Shown here: positions 29,901 through 42,870 of the stretch, piece after piece
How the letters are laid out: every line of letters starts with the position of its first letter
Numbering within the stretch: position 1 is the stretch's first letter
Assembly (NCBI RefSeq): GCF_000327385.1
Contig: NW_008711185.1
Coordinates: 1-64,000 of the forward strand
DNA length: 64,000 bases
Source: Lottia gigantea
Taxonomy: Eukaryota > Mollusca > Gastropoda > Lottiidae
Reading direction: 5' to 3'
The notes under the pieces: generated by a model
Database searches by the model: none
Told to the model about the DNA's origin: nothing
Seen by the model: only the letters and a program-made list of their open reading frames with translations
Translations under genes and position numbers: made by a program

Positions 29901-32900
29901 GATACTTTCATATATAACCGTCGGAGTTAACTTCATCTAGTAAATTATTTCTGGTTTACGAAAGCCGCAAATAGAAAACTCTCGTTATTCACTTTGATAT
30001 ACAATAGTTCACCATTGAAGTTTCAAAGAGAGGGAATCCATTGTATTCTGCATTGTTATGTTCGAAGTTTGAAACGTGGGGTCATTTGGCCACTGGGTAA
30101 CGTATTATAACTTTGATCATGTAATGTAAACAAGTTTTATATCTAGTTATCTATTTCTGACATACATTACGGTGGAGTACAAGGTACACGATGATGATTT
30201 GACGATTTAGTATTAGTAATGATAAATAAACACATGATGACACCTGCGTTTAGCACCTGAGAAGAAACTTAGACCATATTTATTAAAAGAAATTAATTGG
30301 GTTTATACGTTTTCAAGCAGTTACTCAACTACTCTAGGGAGTGGTTGAATCATGTCCACGGGGCCAAACCCTTAAGGGGTGCCCCCACTTCCCAGAAAAA
30401 TGTACCAAGTAAGTATCCAAAAGGTTAACACACAAAATAAAATGGTTAACAACTTATGCTTGGACCCTACCAAGGGCAATATTATGTCCAAATTTGAGAA
30501 AATGTGGGTCTCAGAATGCAGAAGAGCATAATTAAAAAACAATTCCAGGGGTACCGACACCAGCTCACAAAAGTCCATTGGCACGCACTCTAGTTGAGCA
30601 ACTGTTATCAAGTAAAAATATATATCATTGAGCCCTAACCACATCGTTGTTTTTATCATAACGTATCAAGTATATTAAACATTTTATCGCATATTTATAT
30701 CTATATACATACTTATGATATACCACGCGTAGACGTGCTTAGAGTTTATTGCTGATATCATTCGACCTAATTCTTCATCTTATAATCTGTCTTGGGCTTA
30801 CTTAACCTACTGACCGATGGGAGAAAATGGATCACATGATACGCATTAAACTACTGTACATTGTTGACACTGCGTTTCTGTTCACTATTAACTGCATTTA
30901 CATTTTGATTAAATTTATTCTAATGTAATTAGCCAAATAAATAATACAATACTACGAGTCCCACTGTTGAGATGGGCTAACAGTGCAAGCTCAGTTGCAA
31001 ACATACCGGAGTACCTTGCAAATAATGGCTCATGAACTGAACATAGTCTGCCTGCTACAGCAATTTTATTGAACCGACCCTTCCAGAAAACTATCGACAG
31101 CAGAAAGATGAAATGCCAACCTATAAATACCCACTATATCATATCATATTGATATCCCGAATAGATCCAAAAAGAACAACTGCGACTACTTACAGCAGTT
31201 ATACCACCAAACTGTTGTGATAAATGCATTACAACACTTATTATAAGCGCCATTCGTAAACTTTTTGACGTCAATAGTTTCCATATGTTGACCTGCAATA
31301 TATGATCACAAATTTCACAGAAACTTGGTTTCTACAGCCAAGTCTGATGCACACAATGGTTGCAATTCTTTAATCGATCTTAATGAGGTCTGTCTCCCCG
31401 AAATGATGTCGCAGTTACCTCCAATTGTGATCTACCTTCTAAAATTGAAATCCGCTCGATATCTTTGTAAAGTCTTTGTGACTCACCATATAGTCTGGCC
31501 TGTAACTCAAATAGCAAAAAACTACAGAAAAGCACATGACGAATCGTCCATTGAGTTCCACTGAACCCAGTCGTCACTTACCTGTGCTTCTGATTTCTGG
31601 GCTTCGTTTTCTATTTTCATTTCCTGTATATCTTGTTCGACATTATCATATCCTCTCAAAATTGTCAGTGCTAAAAGAATAAAGCCAAAATTTGGTAGTG
31701 AACTGATAAACTGTGGCAATGGGCAGGGAATCGGAAATATAAAAAATGGACGCTAAATGACGTGTCGCTAGAAAACCTCTTTTGAGTCCTTGAATCTTTA
31801 CGATTCATGTGATGCATTCAATATTTCGCTTGAGTTTTCTCAATCTTCATTCGTTGTTACATTAGATTAATTAGTTTACAATGTTCCAGGTATTGTTCGA
31901 GTCAACACTAAAAATAAAACCCCTCATTACCTTTTCTTGCGTTAAATTCTTCATTTTTAGAAATTAGTAAATGTCGTGGACTTTCTGGGCAGAATGGAAA
32001 TATCAATAGTTGAAGAACGCTGGGTATTACTGATAGACCTGTGGGGAAAAGTCATAATTCAAAGGTAAACAATGATCACTGTGCAAGAATTGGAAATGAA
32101 TGGGACATCAGTTAACAATATCTTTTTAAATCCCAAATTGTTTTTGTTTTCGAGCTTTTAAAGTCCGTATACCCCTTATTTTGACACCATCTGCTGATAT
32201 CCTTCGTCTAATATAAGTGGAATGAGAAAAACTCAAAACCGCACGAACAATTGCAGGTTTCACGGTGGACAATGAGACAATGAGTAGGTAAGTGGTGATA
32301 AATGCTTGGTATTCCGATTGTGAAGTTGAAAACTTTATAATTAATAATGTGGTGAACCAATTAAAAGGAAAAAAAGGACAAATTTCTTGACCTTCATTGA
32401 TCCGATAAAGAAAAAGTACCATTAAAATTAAGATACAGTCTCATCTGATTTTAGCCCTATATATCATCGAAGTTGACATAGGCACTTACCGAGTAAAACG
32501 TGCCATAAATCAGCAGTACCCATAATCTCGGGAAATCCTAAGATTTGAGACAACAGGAGACCAGAAACCACACCAAGCTGATGCAGGACACCTAAAGCAC
32601 CTCGGATATTCTGAGCAGCTATTTCAGATAAATAGATTGGTGTAAGACCCGTTATCAGACCTAAACAACACAAAAATAAGAAACAAAATTCATTGACAAT
32701 TTTAATGCTAAAAAAAAAAATCAGTTTTAGCGATGTTACACCGACATTTCGTTCCAGAAAGTCATAAAACGTCTTGATCTTTTTTATAAGAAAAGCCAAA
32801 ATGAAAATGGCCCTCAGTTCCTAAACGTTATGTGCGGCGTCTGTATGCAAGACGGTTTTTCTAAGGCTTTTGTAAGGAACTTTACAAGCCAATGTAACCG

Positions 32901-35900
32901 ATCACAAATCACATTTTGGTTGCTTATAATAAACATGTAGCTTGTAAAATCCTGTCATTAGAGAAAAGTTAATATAATTTCCCATAAGGTCTGTATAGTC
33001 GGGTATTGGCGGTGATTATTAACAAACAAAGAGAGTAAAGGTCAACGTTAAATATCTCCATTGTTCATCAATATCAATCACAAGATCATATTTCACTATT
33101 ATTTCTACTGTATAGAATTTTCACGTGTAGTATAGAATTGAGATGGATAATTCCTATACCTGAACAAATATCACAGATTGTTACTAGCTATAAAAAAAAC
33201 CTATTGATCACGGTAGCAAAATTGTAAATAAAGACTATGTGAAGTTTCTATTTTTCAAAAAAAGAATGATAAGCAACGGATAACCTTAGATGAGTGAATT
33301 TAGGGATATAGGGAACTCAATTCGATCTTACGACTGCTTGAATTCGGCAACTGAATTTTCAACGACTGCAAGTAACTGGTGGCAACAGTTCTGATGAAGA
33401 ATCTTATTAATCGCTGGGTGTAGGTGAACGGACAAAGGTATCTAAGAAGAAAACTAGCATTTCGTCGTCGACCTGGCGATCGCAATAATATGTGACCATC
33501 CATTTGATCATATGCTATTAATCAGTTAATTTTTCGGTATGAGCAAATCGTTTATCGACTGTTGCTTATCAGATTGGATGCAGTGGCGTTTCTACGGGGG
33601 GCAAGGTGGGGGTGGCGATGGGAGTGTGGAGTGCAAGAAGCTGATTAACAAATCCCCTTCCACCCACCCTGATAATGAACTCACCACAACAAATTCCTCC
33701 TAACAATCGCCCCACAATCAGCATTTCGTAAGATTCGGCCATTTTACTGAAGAACATCAGAGCAGCTGATACAATTCCAAATATGGTATTGATCAATGAT
33801 CCATTTTTTCTGAAACAAGAATAAATCTGCAAACATAATCATACCAAATAAATAGGCCTATTATTAGCCATGTGGATCCGCCGAGAGAGTATTAATTTGA
33901 CACAATTCAGATTGCCCCTCTGAAAAAATTCTGACAACTGACGAATTCCATTACTGCAACCAAACACTAGACATCGTTACTCGTCAGGATATACTACTCC
34001 CCATACTACAGATCTGTATGACACTGTTAACCCGGGAAGGGGAGAGGGGGTGTGGGGGCTTCCCTGCTTAGCTAGCGACCTCCACCAAATTATCTACTTA
34101 TACATTTTGCAATTCCATCTCCTTTTTTGTAACAAGGCTTAGATTTTGTATTCAAAATCACATTAAAGTTTTGCAATCGCCATGGATCAATACACGATCC
34201 ATAAGTTGCCATGTTTTATATAAAAGGTCTACAATCGACGAACTTTGAAACTTGCGGATTGGAAAAAGATCAGATCTCTTTGTCCAGAACATACCGTCCA
34301 AATTTATCAGCCCATGGTCCTGCTGCCAGACCGCCAACTGCACCACCTATAGCAAAACTTGCCACTATAATAGCAAAGAGATTGGTCTGGGTAGCAACTG
34401 TCAATGGTTCGCCATCTCTATCTATATTTGTAGAATTTAAAAATGCTTTGATTTTCTGAAATTATAATCCATAGTATATTCATATAGTTGAAGAAATGAT
34501 AAATATGATGTGACTGTGACATATAGTATATAGTACATGTTTTAACAAAAATCGATAAACACTCACTTCTAAATAAAGGTTTGATATTTAAATATGAATT
34601 TTACATAATTATCACATCTATTCATATGACAACAGTTGGGTTAGTATTACATTTAAAGAGATTGTAAAGAGGTTTACTAAAAAAATTATGTGTATCGGGG
34701 ACACTGATAGCATTGATTTGTAGGCACCATTCCAATTTTCAATCAGAGATCTGTGGTTCCAGCAATTCCACTCTAAGTGTTTGATGTCACTAATCCAGAA
34801 GGGTCTTATGTGGTAAGATTATTTTGCAATTAGTGACGTCATCATACATTTCGTTTTAGTGAAATTGCAGGAACCACAGACTGACTGAAAATAAGAATGG
34901 TGGAAATTAATCCTATCAGTGTCCTCGATACACATACAAATTTAAGAAAACCTTTTTACAATCCTTTTAAGTAGGCTATGTGAGATTAGTAGCAAATCGA
35001 CAGTAATTACTAAGTACTGACATGTATTAATAATATATAGCTGATAGACCACAGCTATCTGTATCACTCTAAAATATGAAAATCCTATTTCTGTTTCGCC
35101 TGCAATTACACAATTGACAATCAATGTCACATGCGATGATGATGATGGTCAAATCAGCTCGAAAATATATCAATAGCGCCCTGGAAACTAACAATGTCTC
35201 ACTTTCATTGGTTCGTTTCTTTCTTTTGATTGATAAAAAGTAAACATATATCTCAGATGGCAATTCAAACAAAATAAATATTTAGAAAACGATATCCGTT
35301 AAAATTACACTGTGGAACTACATGTATAAAACTTTAAATATCGTGACAGAAAGTAATCCAATTTACACTAAAATATTTATATCAAAATAACTGAAACTAT
35401 GTCAAAATAACACCAGCTCAACCTAACTGAATTATATTCAAATAATTTACACTATGCACTCAGTGGTGAAGGCATTTTCCACTCAAAGAAAAATGGTTTG
35501 CATCCAAAATGGAACCCCAACTTCATTTTTAACAAATTCAGAAATATGATTTTTACGTTCTTCTCCCAAAGTATGTGTCAGAAAGCACCAGATCAATTCA
35601 ATTTTTCGAAACTTTTGGGGAGAACCCTCTCAGACCATTGAGTCAAGTTGCCCCTAGTTGTACCCACAGTCCTTGGAGGCAGGTGCCGCCACTGTATGCA
35701 CTCAAAAAACCCTAATGTTAAATTACTTACTTCTTCGGGTGCATTGATAACACCAGTATTGTAACCAAATAGAAACGATCCAGAAACTGCTGCCAAAACC
35801 GCCAGGATCAACCGACCCGTTACTTTCTGAAAACATCATTTATATCAATTTGAAAGTCCAGTGTAATGTTGTGATGTTATTACTCATGCAATGATGATCT

Positions 35901-36565
35901 GGGAATGTTATTTTATAAATTGAGTTCAGTAATATTTTGACCACATGAATTCTATTGTATACTCACCGACCCTAAACTGAACACTGTTAAAATAAGACAC
36001 AAGTGGATGCATAAAACCAGTGGCTTATTTATCAGGCCCGTGAAAGATCTTATTGAAAGTGAAATTCAATCCCTGCCCATTAAATGCCAAAAATTCAGCT
36101 CAGGCCATCTGATATCCATTGGTTTCTGGAGGCCTCTACTGGCAGCTCTCAGTCCCCCAGCCCTTCGAGCCTCGCCTTGCCTCGCCTCGGAGAGACACGA
36201 CTCATTTTTGGCCTCCCCCCTCCTCAGGTATAGATACGTCCCCGTGCATTACGACCGATATCCTAAAATTCCTCCAAGACGAAGCTTTTATTGAACAGAG
36301 GATTTGATTGGTAAAACATTCCTCAAGGATACCAAGTGTGGTTATTTCGTGATGTTTTTTGTCACCTCGTGTTTGAAAGCAAGATGCAATGAAATCTGTA
36401 AGTTTATGGACTGCATATTTGTAGTGCTAACTTGTAAACGTCTAAACAATATCAAATGTGTTGATGATGATATATCCGCTAACAAAAAAAAAGTCTTACC
36501 CCCTCTGTGGGTACTTGTATAGTGATGTCATCCCTCTTTTCTTCGTCATTTGGTGGTTGTCCCAT
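26911..36565 (-). CDS. SLC2A: SLC2A/GLUT facilitative sugar transporter, 12 coding exons, 516 aa
   Basis: Exons, 5′ to 3′: 36565-36500, 35826-35731, 34455-34295, 33809-33685, 32660-32490, 32038-31931, 31670-31582, 31292-31194, 28947-28735, 28171-28096, 27842-27715, 27129-26911. They total 1551 bp with consistent phases and GT-AG borders. The 12-helix MFS carrier moves hexose across the plasma membrane. Seen: [10 protein letters not shown] in helix 1, NST glycosylation sequon at 61-63 in the first outer loop, DKFGR (about 104-108), HQLG with Q177, PESPR at 224-228, SQQFGGIT at 297-304, VGRR at 349-352, GPGSIPW with W406, NW at 429-430, and PETK at 471-474. Length fits the family. It resembles class I/II GLUTs, with altered sugar-site residues (see findings). 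The ATG lies 25 bp inside an exon whose acceptor is at 36591-36592, so a non-coding first exon lies further upstream, not located. Confidence 0.93.
27340..27545 (-). mobile_element. SINE D remnant with an internal hairpin
   Basis: Minus-strand SINE pieces ('tgcatcgctgacaaagggaa', 'gtcgggattgaaccctgg') are followed by an inverted repeat: ttcgaaacgatccaagcgct at about 27423 pairs with the region ending gatcgtttcgaga near 27505. It lies in the intron between GLUT coding exons 11 and 12. Confidence 0.5.
29070..29430 (+). mobile_element. SINE D, near full length
   Basis: Head gtggctcagtgagttagacg, B-box-like gggttcaattccgg, then all internal blocks to 'cattagcacctattaggtgg' and 'gaagagtaggacgtag'. 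It sits in the intron between GLUT coding exons 8 and 9, opposite to the gene. A 95-codon frame over it is a by-product. Confidence 0.85.
30360..30650 (-). repeat. family F-like repeat
   Basis: Read on the minus strand it has the family F pattern of 'gtgccaatggac', 'ggtaccccctgg'-like and a G-rich end near 'agtgggggcacccc'. Similarity to the copy at 8018-8345 is weak, so this is tentative. Confidence 0.3.
34652..34970. mobile_element. family B foldback MITE, copy 2
   Basis: Left end tttaaagagattgtaaagag and right end cctttttacaatccttttaa are inverted; inside are 'gtatcggggacactgatag' and, inverted, 'ctatcagtgtcctcgataca'. One TGACGTCA palindrome at 34834-34841; its partner has decayed to TGATGTCA. 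In the intron between GLUT coding exons 2 and 3. Confidence 0.8.
35455..35695 (-). repeat. family F dispersed repeat, copy 2
   Basis: Minus-strand copy starting cagtggcggcacctgc at 35695. It shares 'attgaattgatctggtgc', 'tctgacacatact', 'aaatcatatttctgaat' and 'aaaatgaagttggggtt' with the copy at 8018-8345, in order. Confidence 0.6.
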
Positions 36566-36590
36566 CTTCGAAAATAGCCTTACGCACTAT

Positions 36591-37430
36591 CTGAAAAAAG
36601 AAAAAGTGTGCCAGTAGAATTGCTGAGTCTGAACAAGCACCTTCTCTTATAAAAAATAGTGATGGTGTAGAACATGGATTTTCAACCAAGAGGGTAATTT
36701 TGAAATTTAGGGGGGTATTGAAGCGCTTTGTAGTCAAGCATAGATTATTTAGACTATAACAATTCGTTCTATTCAGTCAGGCCATATTCTCTTATGTGAA
36801 AATGATTGCAAAGAAACCTATGAGAAAATCATAGGAGGTAACGAAATCGCTCAAGGATCTTGAAAGGGGTAAAAGAAAGAAAAGTTGAAAACCCCAGATG
36901 TAGATAAAATGGTTAGTCTCAATGTCATTGTGTGATCAAAAGTAATAACAAATTTCTTTAAGGATTTTTTTCAGATCAACAGCGCCCATGTACAATAAAT
37001 AAACCAAGTACTTACGATCCGAACCGCAAAACGAACCCCGAAATTCGTAACAACATATTGACGAAATATTGGTAGCAGCCAATGAACTTTTCACATGAGG
37101 AAGTATATCTATTATAAGCGAGTAAGTATTTCCTAATGAAAAGTGGTATCAGGTGTCTAGACGTAAGCACGATAAGAATTTGTCTCCAGACAAATGGGGG
37201 TAATAAAATTAAATGTAACAGTAACATGTCAATGCTTAGGTTACAGTGACATGCCATGGTTAAATATTACAATATATAATGTTCTACTAGATACAGATAC
37301 ACACTGTTCTAACAGTAGCCTGGCGAATCTGGCCCAACCCGTTCCTCGGACGTGACATACGGATGATGATCAGCATTTAGAGAACAAACATGAATGTCAT
37401 TTTTGTGGGAGCTGCTGTGAACCAATCTTG
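36591..37430. other. region upstream of the GLUT coding exons, nothing recognised
   Basis: A non-coding first exon and promoter of the GLUT gene should lie here or further upstream, but I cannot locate them. No dispersed repeat recognised. Confidence 0.4.
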
Positions 37431-37435
37431 ACAGA

Positions 37436-38095
37436 TATTCTACATTCTAGAGGATGCTCTATCAGATACTCTATCAGATGGTACAGGATGGTCTTTAAGA
37501 TGGTACATGATGCTCTATCAGATACTCTATCAGATGGTACAGGATGGTCTTTAAGATGGTACATGATGCTCTATCAGATACTCTATCAGATGGTACATGA
37601 TGCTCTTTAAGATGGTACATGATGCTCTATCAGATACTCTATCAGATGGTACAGGATGGTCTATCAGATGGTACATGATGCTATATCAGATGGTACAGGA
37701 TGGTCTATCAGATACTCTTTCAGATAGTACATGATACTCTATCGGATGGTACATGATGCTCTTTCAGATGGTATATGGTGCTCTATCAGATGGTACACGA
37801 TGCTCTATCAGATGGTACGTGATGCTATATCAGATAGTACAGGATGCTCTATCAGATACTCTATCATATGGTACATGATGCTCTATCAGATGGTACACGA
37901 TGCTCTATCAGATGGTACATGATGCAATATCAGATGGTACAGGATGCTCTATCAGATGGTACATGATGCTCTTTCAGTGGTACAGGATACTCTATCAGAT
38001 GGTACATGATGCTCTATCAGATGGTACAGGAGGATGCTCTATCAGATGGTACAGGATGCTCTATCAGATGGTACAGAACGCTCTATAAATGTATA
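37436..38095. repeat. 22-bp minisatellite array
   Basis: About 30 copies of a 22-bp unit of the form gatgctctatcagatggtac plus ag or at. Variants with 11-bp half units (gatactctatc) and longer segments (ggatggtctttaagatggta) give it a mixed order. About 0.9 kb upstream of the known 5′ end of the GLUT gene. Confidence 0.93.
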
Positions 38096-39049
38096 TACCT
38101 ATCTATGTAATTTTTACTTATACTTTTTACTTATACGTCTAACGCTGGCTTAACCAAGTATAATATCACACTTTCTTTAAACTTTAGAATAATTGCAAGG
38201 ATTCGCTTGATCTTTGCGACTTAATAAATATTTCACACGGTTTGTCCAACAAGACGAAAGAAAAAACTCATTATATAATTCAAATAACATATGGGAAGAA
38301 AATGTCAAACACATCTCAGATTAAACGATTAGTACGAGTTCGACTCGACCTTATATAAAGTTATTTCTAACCCGTTTGAAATTTCAGCTATGAATTTAAT
38401 TTAGTTCGTCCTTTAAGAGGAGACAGTTTCTAATACATCTTAATCCACGTTTGTCGTTTAGTGTGGCTTATCCCTGGATATCTTAGGATTATAACTCACA
38501 CAGGTTTATTGAAAAATTGAATCCAAATCAAAGACCAAAAACCGAGAAAATGTAGATATAAAATTCAATCTAATGGATACTCAAATTACAATGGCTCAAC
38601 TGCCACTGAACGAATTCCACGGGTCCCAACACCTTGCCTAAGTATAAAAAATACAAAATTATTAAGATATCTAAATTAGTGAAAGAGTATAACTATAGGC
38701 TGAACATCTTTAAATCTTCCAGACAGGCATTAAATTGACTTAAAGAGGGTCCCCAGAATGCGGAAGAAAAGATTTTGTTTGTTTCATTACCGCCATCGTT
38801 GCATTTTGTACGAAGTTCTTTCAATTAGATATACACGTATTACCTTCAATATAAAACTTGATTAGATTTGGTAAATGAGACAATTAAGCTTGGCCTTTTC
38901 TTTAATTCAAAGTTATTCATTAACAATTATCAAATGCACAAAATAATAAGATAATTGGAATTAATTAATTAACTTTGCTGTACTGGTTAGTTCTACATAA
39001 TAGAATATAGGTTAATTTCCCAACGCCCGAATAAAAAATTGCAATTTTT
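38096..39049. other. spacer, nothing recognised
   Basis: AT-rich DNA without a recognised exon, RNA gene or dispersed family. Confidence 0.4.
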
Positions 39050-39195
39050 GTGGAAGCAAAATCGTTATGCTATTGAGAAAATGCTGTTTCAAATTGCATA
39101 AAATGCAGATTTCAAGCTCTTAATTACCCAGAACCCCTCTGGGATGGATTCGAAAAAAGAGGCCTCTCCGAATTCAAAGTTCTGCCGCCGCCACT
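39050..39195 (-). repeat. family F-like fragment
   Basis: On the minus strand it begins tcagtggcggcggcagaact and later has 'tgcattttatgcaatttg', shared with the region at 54998-55275. Confidence 0.45.
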
Positions 39196-39539
39196 GACCA
39201 TGAATGACGCATTCGACTATGAGTAGATATTTTATCTTGCCTCTGACTTCTGTACTTTTCTAGTACGTTGACCAAAAATCAACATCATGCAAATAGCTAT
39301 ACAGTTTAAGATATGCATTACCATATAACGGTATTAATCAATGATTCATAACGTAATTCATGTCACGTCATGTGTAATGAAATGTAATGAATGTAATGAC
39401 AGTGTTGATTGAACCGAATGTTTGTTGATGGTAAGCCATTCAGTGTCTGATAAACCAGACTAAATCTATATTATTTGCATCTAAGAAAATATTTTAATGA
39501 ATTTCAAGATCGATCTTTTAATATCATATCGCGCTATTA

Positions 39540-39853
39540 TGGCCTCGTCACACAATACAAATTGTACTTAAACACCGAAAAACGTGAAGAAAACGTGAGA
39601 AAGGGTCACATAAAAATGCAAATTACAACATATTGCAGCAATATTGCGCTGCCAAGGCACGTTTCTAATAAAATCCAAGAGCTTGGTGCATTTCACTTTT
39701 ATTCTTATTGCGTTCACGGCGATCTCAACAGCGACAATATCGCCAACCGTACGATATCTGACGCTTCCTAAATGCCAATACCACGGTTATATACGCTCTA
39801 ACTTTCCGTCGCAGTAGCAGCTCAGTAAGGTGTCTTTCCAGTGTGACGGGGCT
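39540..39853 (+). mobile_element. family C MITE-like element, copy 2
   Basis: Ends tggcctcgtcacac and gtgtgacggggct are inverted; inside, 'aaacgtgaagaaaacgtgag' and 'cggcgatctcaacagcgac' match the other copies. Confidence 0.75.
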
Positions 39854-40174
39854 TTAATAAATCAATTATATTTGAGCATTTCAGACTTGCAAATTTAGTT
39901 TCCACTGGAGTTTAGTCCAGTCTGCATACTATTCTATGTATTGTCGTTGTCTTTCGCTAACTTTGCTTTTATCATTATGGCCGAACCTCATGAAGTCCCA
40001 TATGATAATTCTATTCAAACAATAAATTTTCAGCACGGAAGGCATTTTGATGCCATAGAATGAGGTATCTTGAATATGTCGAAAAATATTCTTAGACATT
40101 GTACTTTTGGTTGCATGATCATTGCCAAAACGGAGAGATACAACACTAATGCTGCAGGACATGTAAGTCTGTGC

Positions 40175-40465
40175 TTCTTAACAGGGGAGGAATTTGACGA
40201 TCACCAGAAGGATTGTTGCAAAGTGTGTAAATGGGAAGGAATCGTCTGACTGGGGCGAACATAGGAGGCAGATGATCCACAACTGAAATTGTCATCATAC
40301 ACCCTGAACAAACAGAAAATCTTGAACGGACATTGAACTATGTCGATGTGTAGAGTATTATTTCATATTCAATCATGGTTAATCGTTGAAAATATTTTTT
40401 CAAGTGAAATACTTTTCAAAATGACCGATTTATTTTAGGAAGAATTATTTCGAGAAGGTTGAGAA
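40175..40465 (+). repeat. family E dispersed repeat, copy 2
   Basis: Same block order as 5110-5400 (gatccacaactgaaatt, cattgaactatgtcgatg, tcatggttaatcgttgaa, gaaggttgagaag). Confidence 0.6.
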
Positions 40466-40892
40466 GCATTGAAGTCTTGTTGGTGGTAAACCATTCGACA
40501 AGCAATATAACATAGTAGTTATATAACTATGTAATTTATATAACTTTTGACATTAAATATAACTTATATTGTATTAAGTATATATATAACATAATGTACA
40601 TAAGACTATATACTAGTGAATTTATAAAATACAGTTTTGTAAATATTTTATAAAAGGCTTTATCATTCTATTGATAATTTAGACAATGATTATTAAATTC
40701 TCGGGTCATGACACGTGATTTTATCATTGTTTATTTTTGATGAAGAGAAACGATGACATATTTTAATCAATTCTATTAGTCCCGAGTGACCTAGGCACGA
40801 TATATATGAAAAATGATAGGGTTTTATATCAGAAATGGAGCTAATCAGTAATCATATAAAATTATTTCCTTGCATGACAGTTCGACTAAAAT

Positions 40893-40905
40893 CCCCCCCC
40901 CCCCC
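40893..40905. repeat. C homopolymer
   Basis: Thirteen C in a row, a G-tract on the minus strand. Length is likely variable and error-prone in assembly. Confidence 0.8.
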
Positions 40906-41152
40906 TTCATAATGGCGCATCTCTACCTTTATTAACACATACACTGTACACTTTCCGTTCTTGAATTGGTGTATATCATGTGCACATTTTGGCTAACCTT
41001 GACACAGTAAACGAATTGGAATGACAACCATCACATTAATGTGTTATGCGACACCAGGCAGTAGCATTTATTTACTTATTTATGTAGAAACACGATGGAC
41101 AGGGACGTTATGACACGAATAATGATATACCGACCAAGATGAATAAGAAGTG

Positions 41153-41310
41153 GAAATAAAATGAATGGAGATTTACGACCTCCTTTTTTTACACCATGTG
41201 GGCTAATGAAGACGGACAACACCATGCAATGTGCAATGCGAGGACAGCGGCACGAGCGTACTATTTTTCGAATTCCAACTGTCGAGATGTAGCACATGGG
41301 ACCCATGACA
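41153..41310 (-). mobile_element. SINE D, 3′ half, inverted
   Basis: Tail aaaatgaatggagatttacg at the left, then 'caccatgtgggctaatgaag' and 'attccaactgtcgaga'. The head is lost. Confidence 0.75.
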
Positions 41311-41614
41311 AAAGCCCAATTTACCAAAATACTGTGGCACAGGGACATCGAAGAATATTTTACAATATCTTGATCAACTCATTAATGGTTCAGCTTTGTA
41401 TAAATACCAAAAGTCATGCCAAATTCGGCATTGTCGTGGTGAGAATTCTTAAAAACTAGCGACCAAAAAATAGATCTGAGCAATTCCCATGAAAATGGAC
41501 ATTGTATGTCTGGCCCTAAACCAAGTTCCCATATCCCATCCGAATGTCACGTCGGGGGAACTGGGTAGGGTCAGATTTGTCGGCCTTCACTGAATTCATG
41601 TTTAGAATCAGGAT

Positions 41615-41835
41615 CAGTATTCTGAGAACACAATCATTAGCAGACCACAGAACAGTATTCTGAGAACACAATCATTAACAAACCACAGAACAGTATTCTG
41701 AGAACACGCTCATTAGAAGACCACAGAACAGTATTCTGAGAACACAATCATAAGCAGACCACAGAGCAATGTTATAAGAACACAATCATTAGCAGAGCAC
41801 AGAACAGCGTTTTGAGAACACACTCATTAGCAGAC
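41615..41835. repeat. 38-bp tandem array
   Basis: Starts at 41615, 41653, 41691, 41729, 41767 and 41805 are each 38 bp apart; unit core is cagtattctgagaacacaat followed by cattagcagaccacagaa. The last two copies are diverged. Confidence 0.92.
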
Positions 41836-42595
41836 GATAGTTAGACCTACTTACAACTATGTTGACATATAGGTTATCATATTTATAAAGAAACAGCTGT
41901 TAAAAATGAAATAGTAAAAATCATCAGCGTTACATTTTAATATATTCTTTAAATCGACCCATAATATGGTGTTTTTCAAATTCAAAATAGAATGTTAACA
42001 AGAATTCGAAAAGTGGTCGCACTTGATTTCCCTAGTTTACGGAATGCCGCCGCTTCCGAATTGGACACGGTCATTTGTTGCAGTTGGTAATAATTCAGTG
42101 TACATGTCAAAATACGTAAAAATGAAGATGGGGTAAAAATGTCATACCTTATTTTTATAGTGTCAGTATGTCCGAATTATTTCAGTATCCACTATTTCAC
42201 GCGCAGCTATAAACGCTCCATACTTTACATGCGTGAGAGAGAAGATAGGCCCAGTTATTATATACTAAAAGTTTTATCCACGCGAACATTTCTGCTATAG
42301 TCCGTTTCAATATTTTTATTTTTCTCAAGCAGACGTTACAACCATACCGTGAAAAATAAACTATTCGGGGGAGGTAACTTGCTTCAGAGCCAGATTTTCA
42401 CAAAGTAAACAGAATAGATGTGTCATTAAAATTTGAAATTGTTTGATATTGTGTTAACTTTAAAGGTGGTATTTATAGCAAGAATAATTGAATAATCGAA
42501 TTTTCGAAAATTTAATGTTAGCAGAATATTTTAATATATACTCCTAGATTTCGTAAACGCCATCATCTCGTGGCGAACAAACAAGACCAGCGATG
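41836..42595. other. spacer, nothing recognised
   Basis: AT-rich sequence without a recognised feature. Confidence 0.4.
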
Positions 42596-42599
42596 CCGT

Positions 42600-42870
42600 G
42601 TTTAGGATACTAGGCTAATGAACGTCATGCAGTGTGCGATAATGGACATTTTTCTATGGCAGCGACTTGCGCCTTTTGTTTTTAGATACCAACTGTCAAG
42701 GACAAATAATATACCCGCAGGTTTAGTAGCAGAAATGGAATTTGTCGGTTGTCAGAATTGTTGTCAAGGGATATTTAACGAGCACAGCCTGTAGCACACG
42801 GGGGGCTCGATTTTTGTCCCATTCGAACGACTACAGTTTTTTTTTTCATGTCAGGGTCTTATTCCGTTTA
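42600..42870 (-). mobile_element. SINE D, decayed and inverted
   Basis: Blocks 'ctaggctaatgaacg', 'taccaactgtcaaggac', 'gagcacagcctgtagcacac' and 'cccattcgaacgacta' follow the SINE order, with an extra stretch in the middle. Confidence 0.65.
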
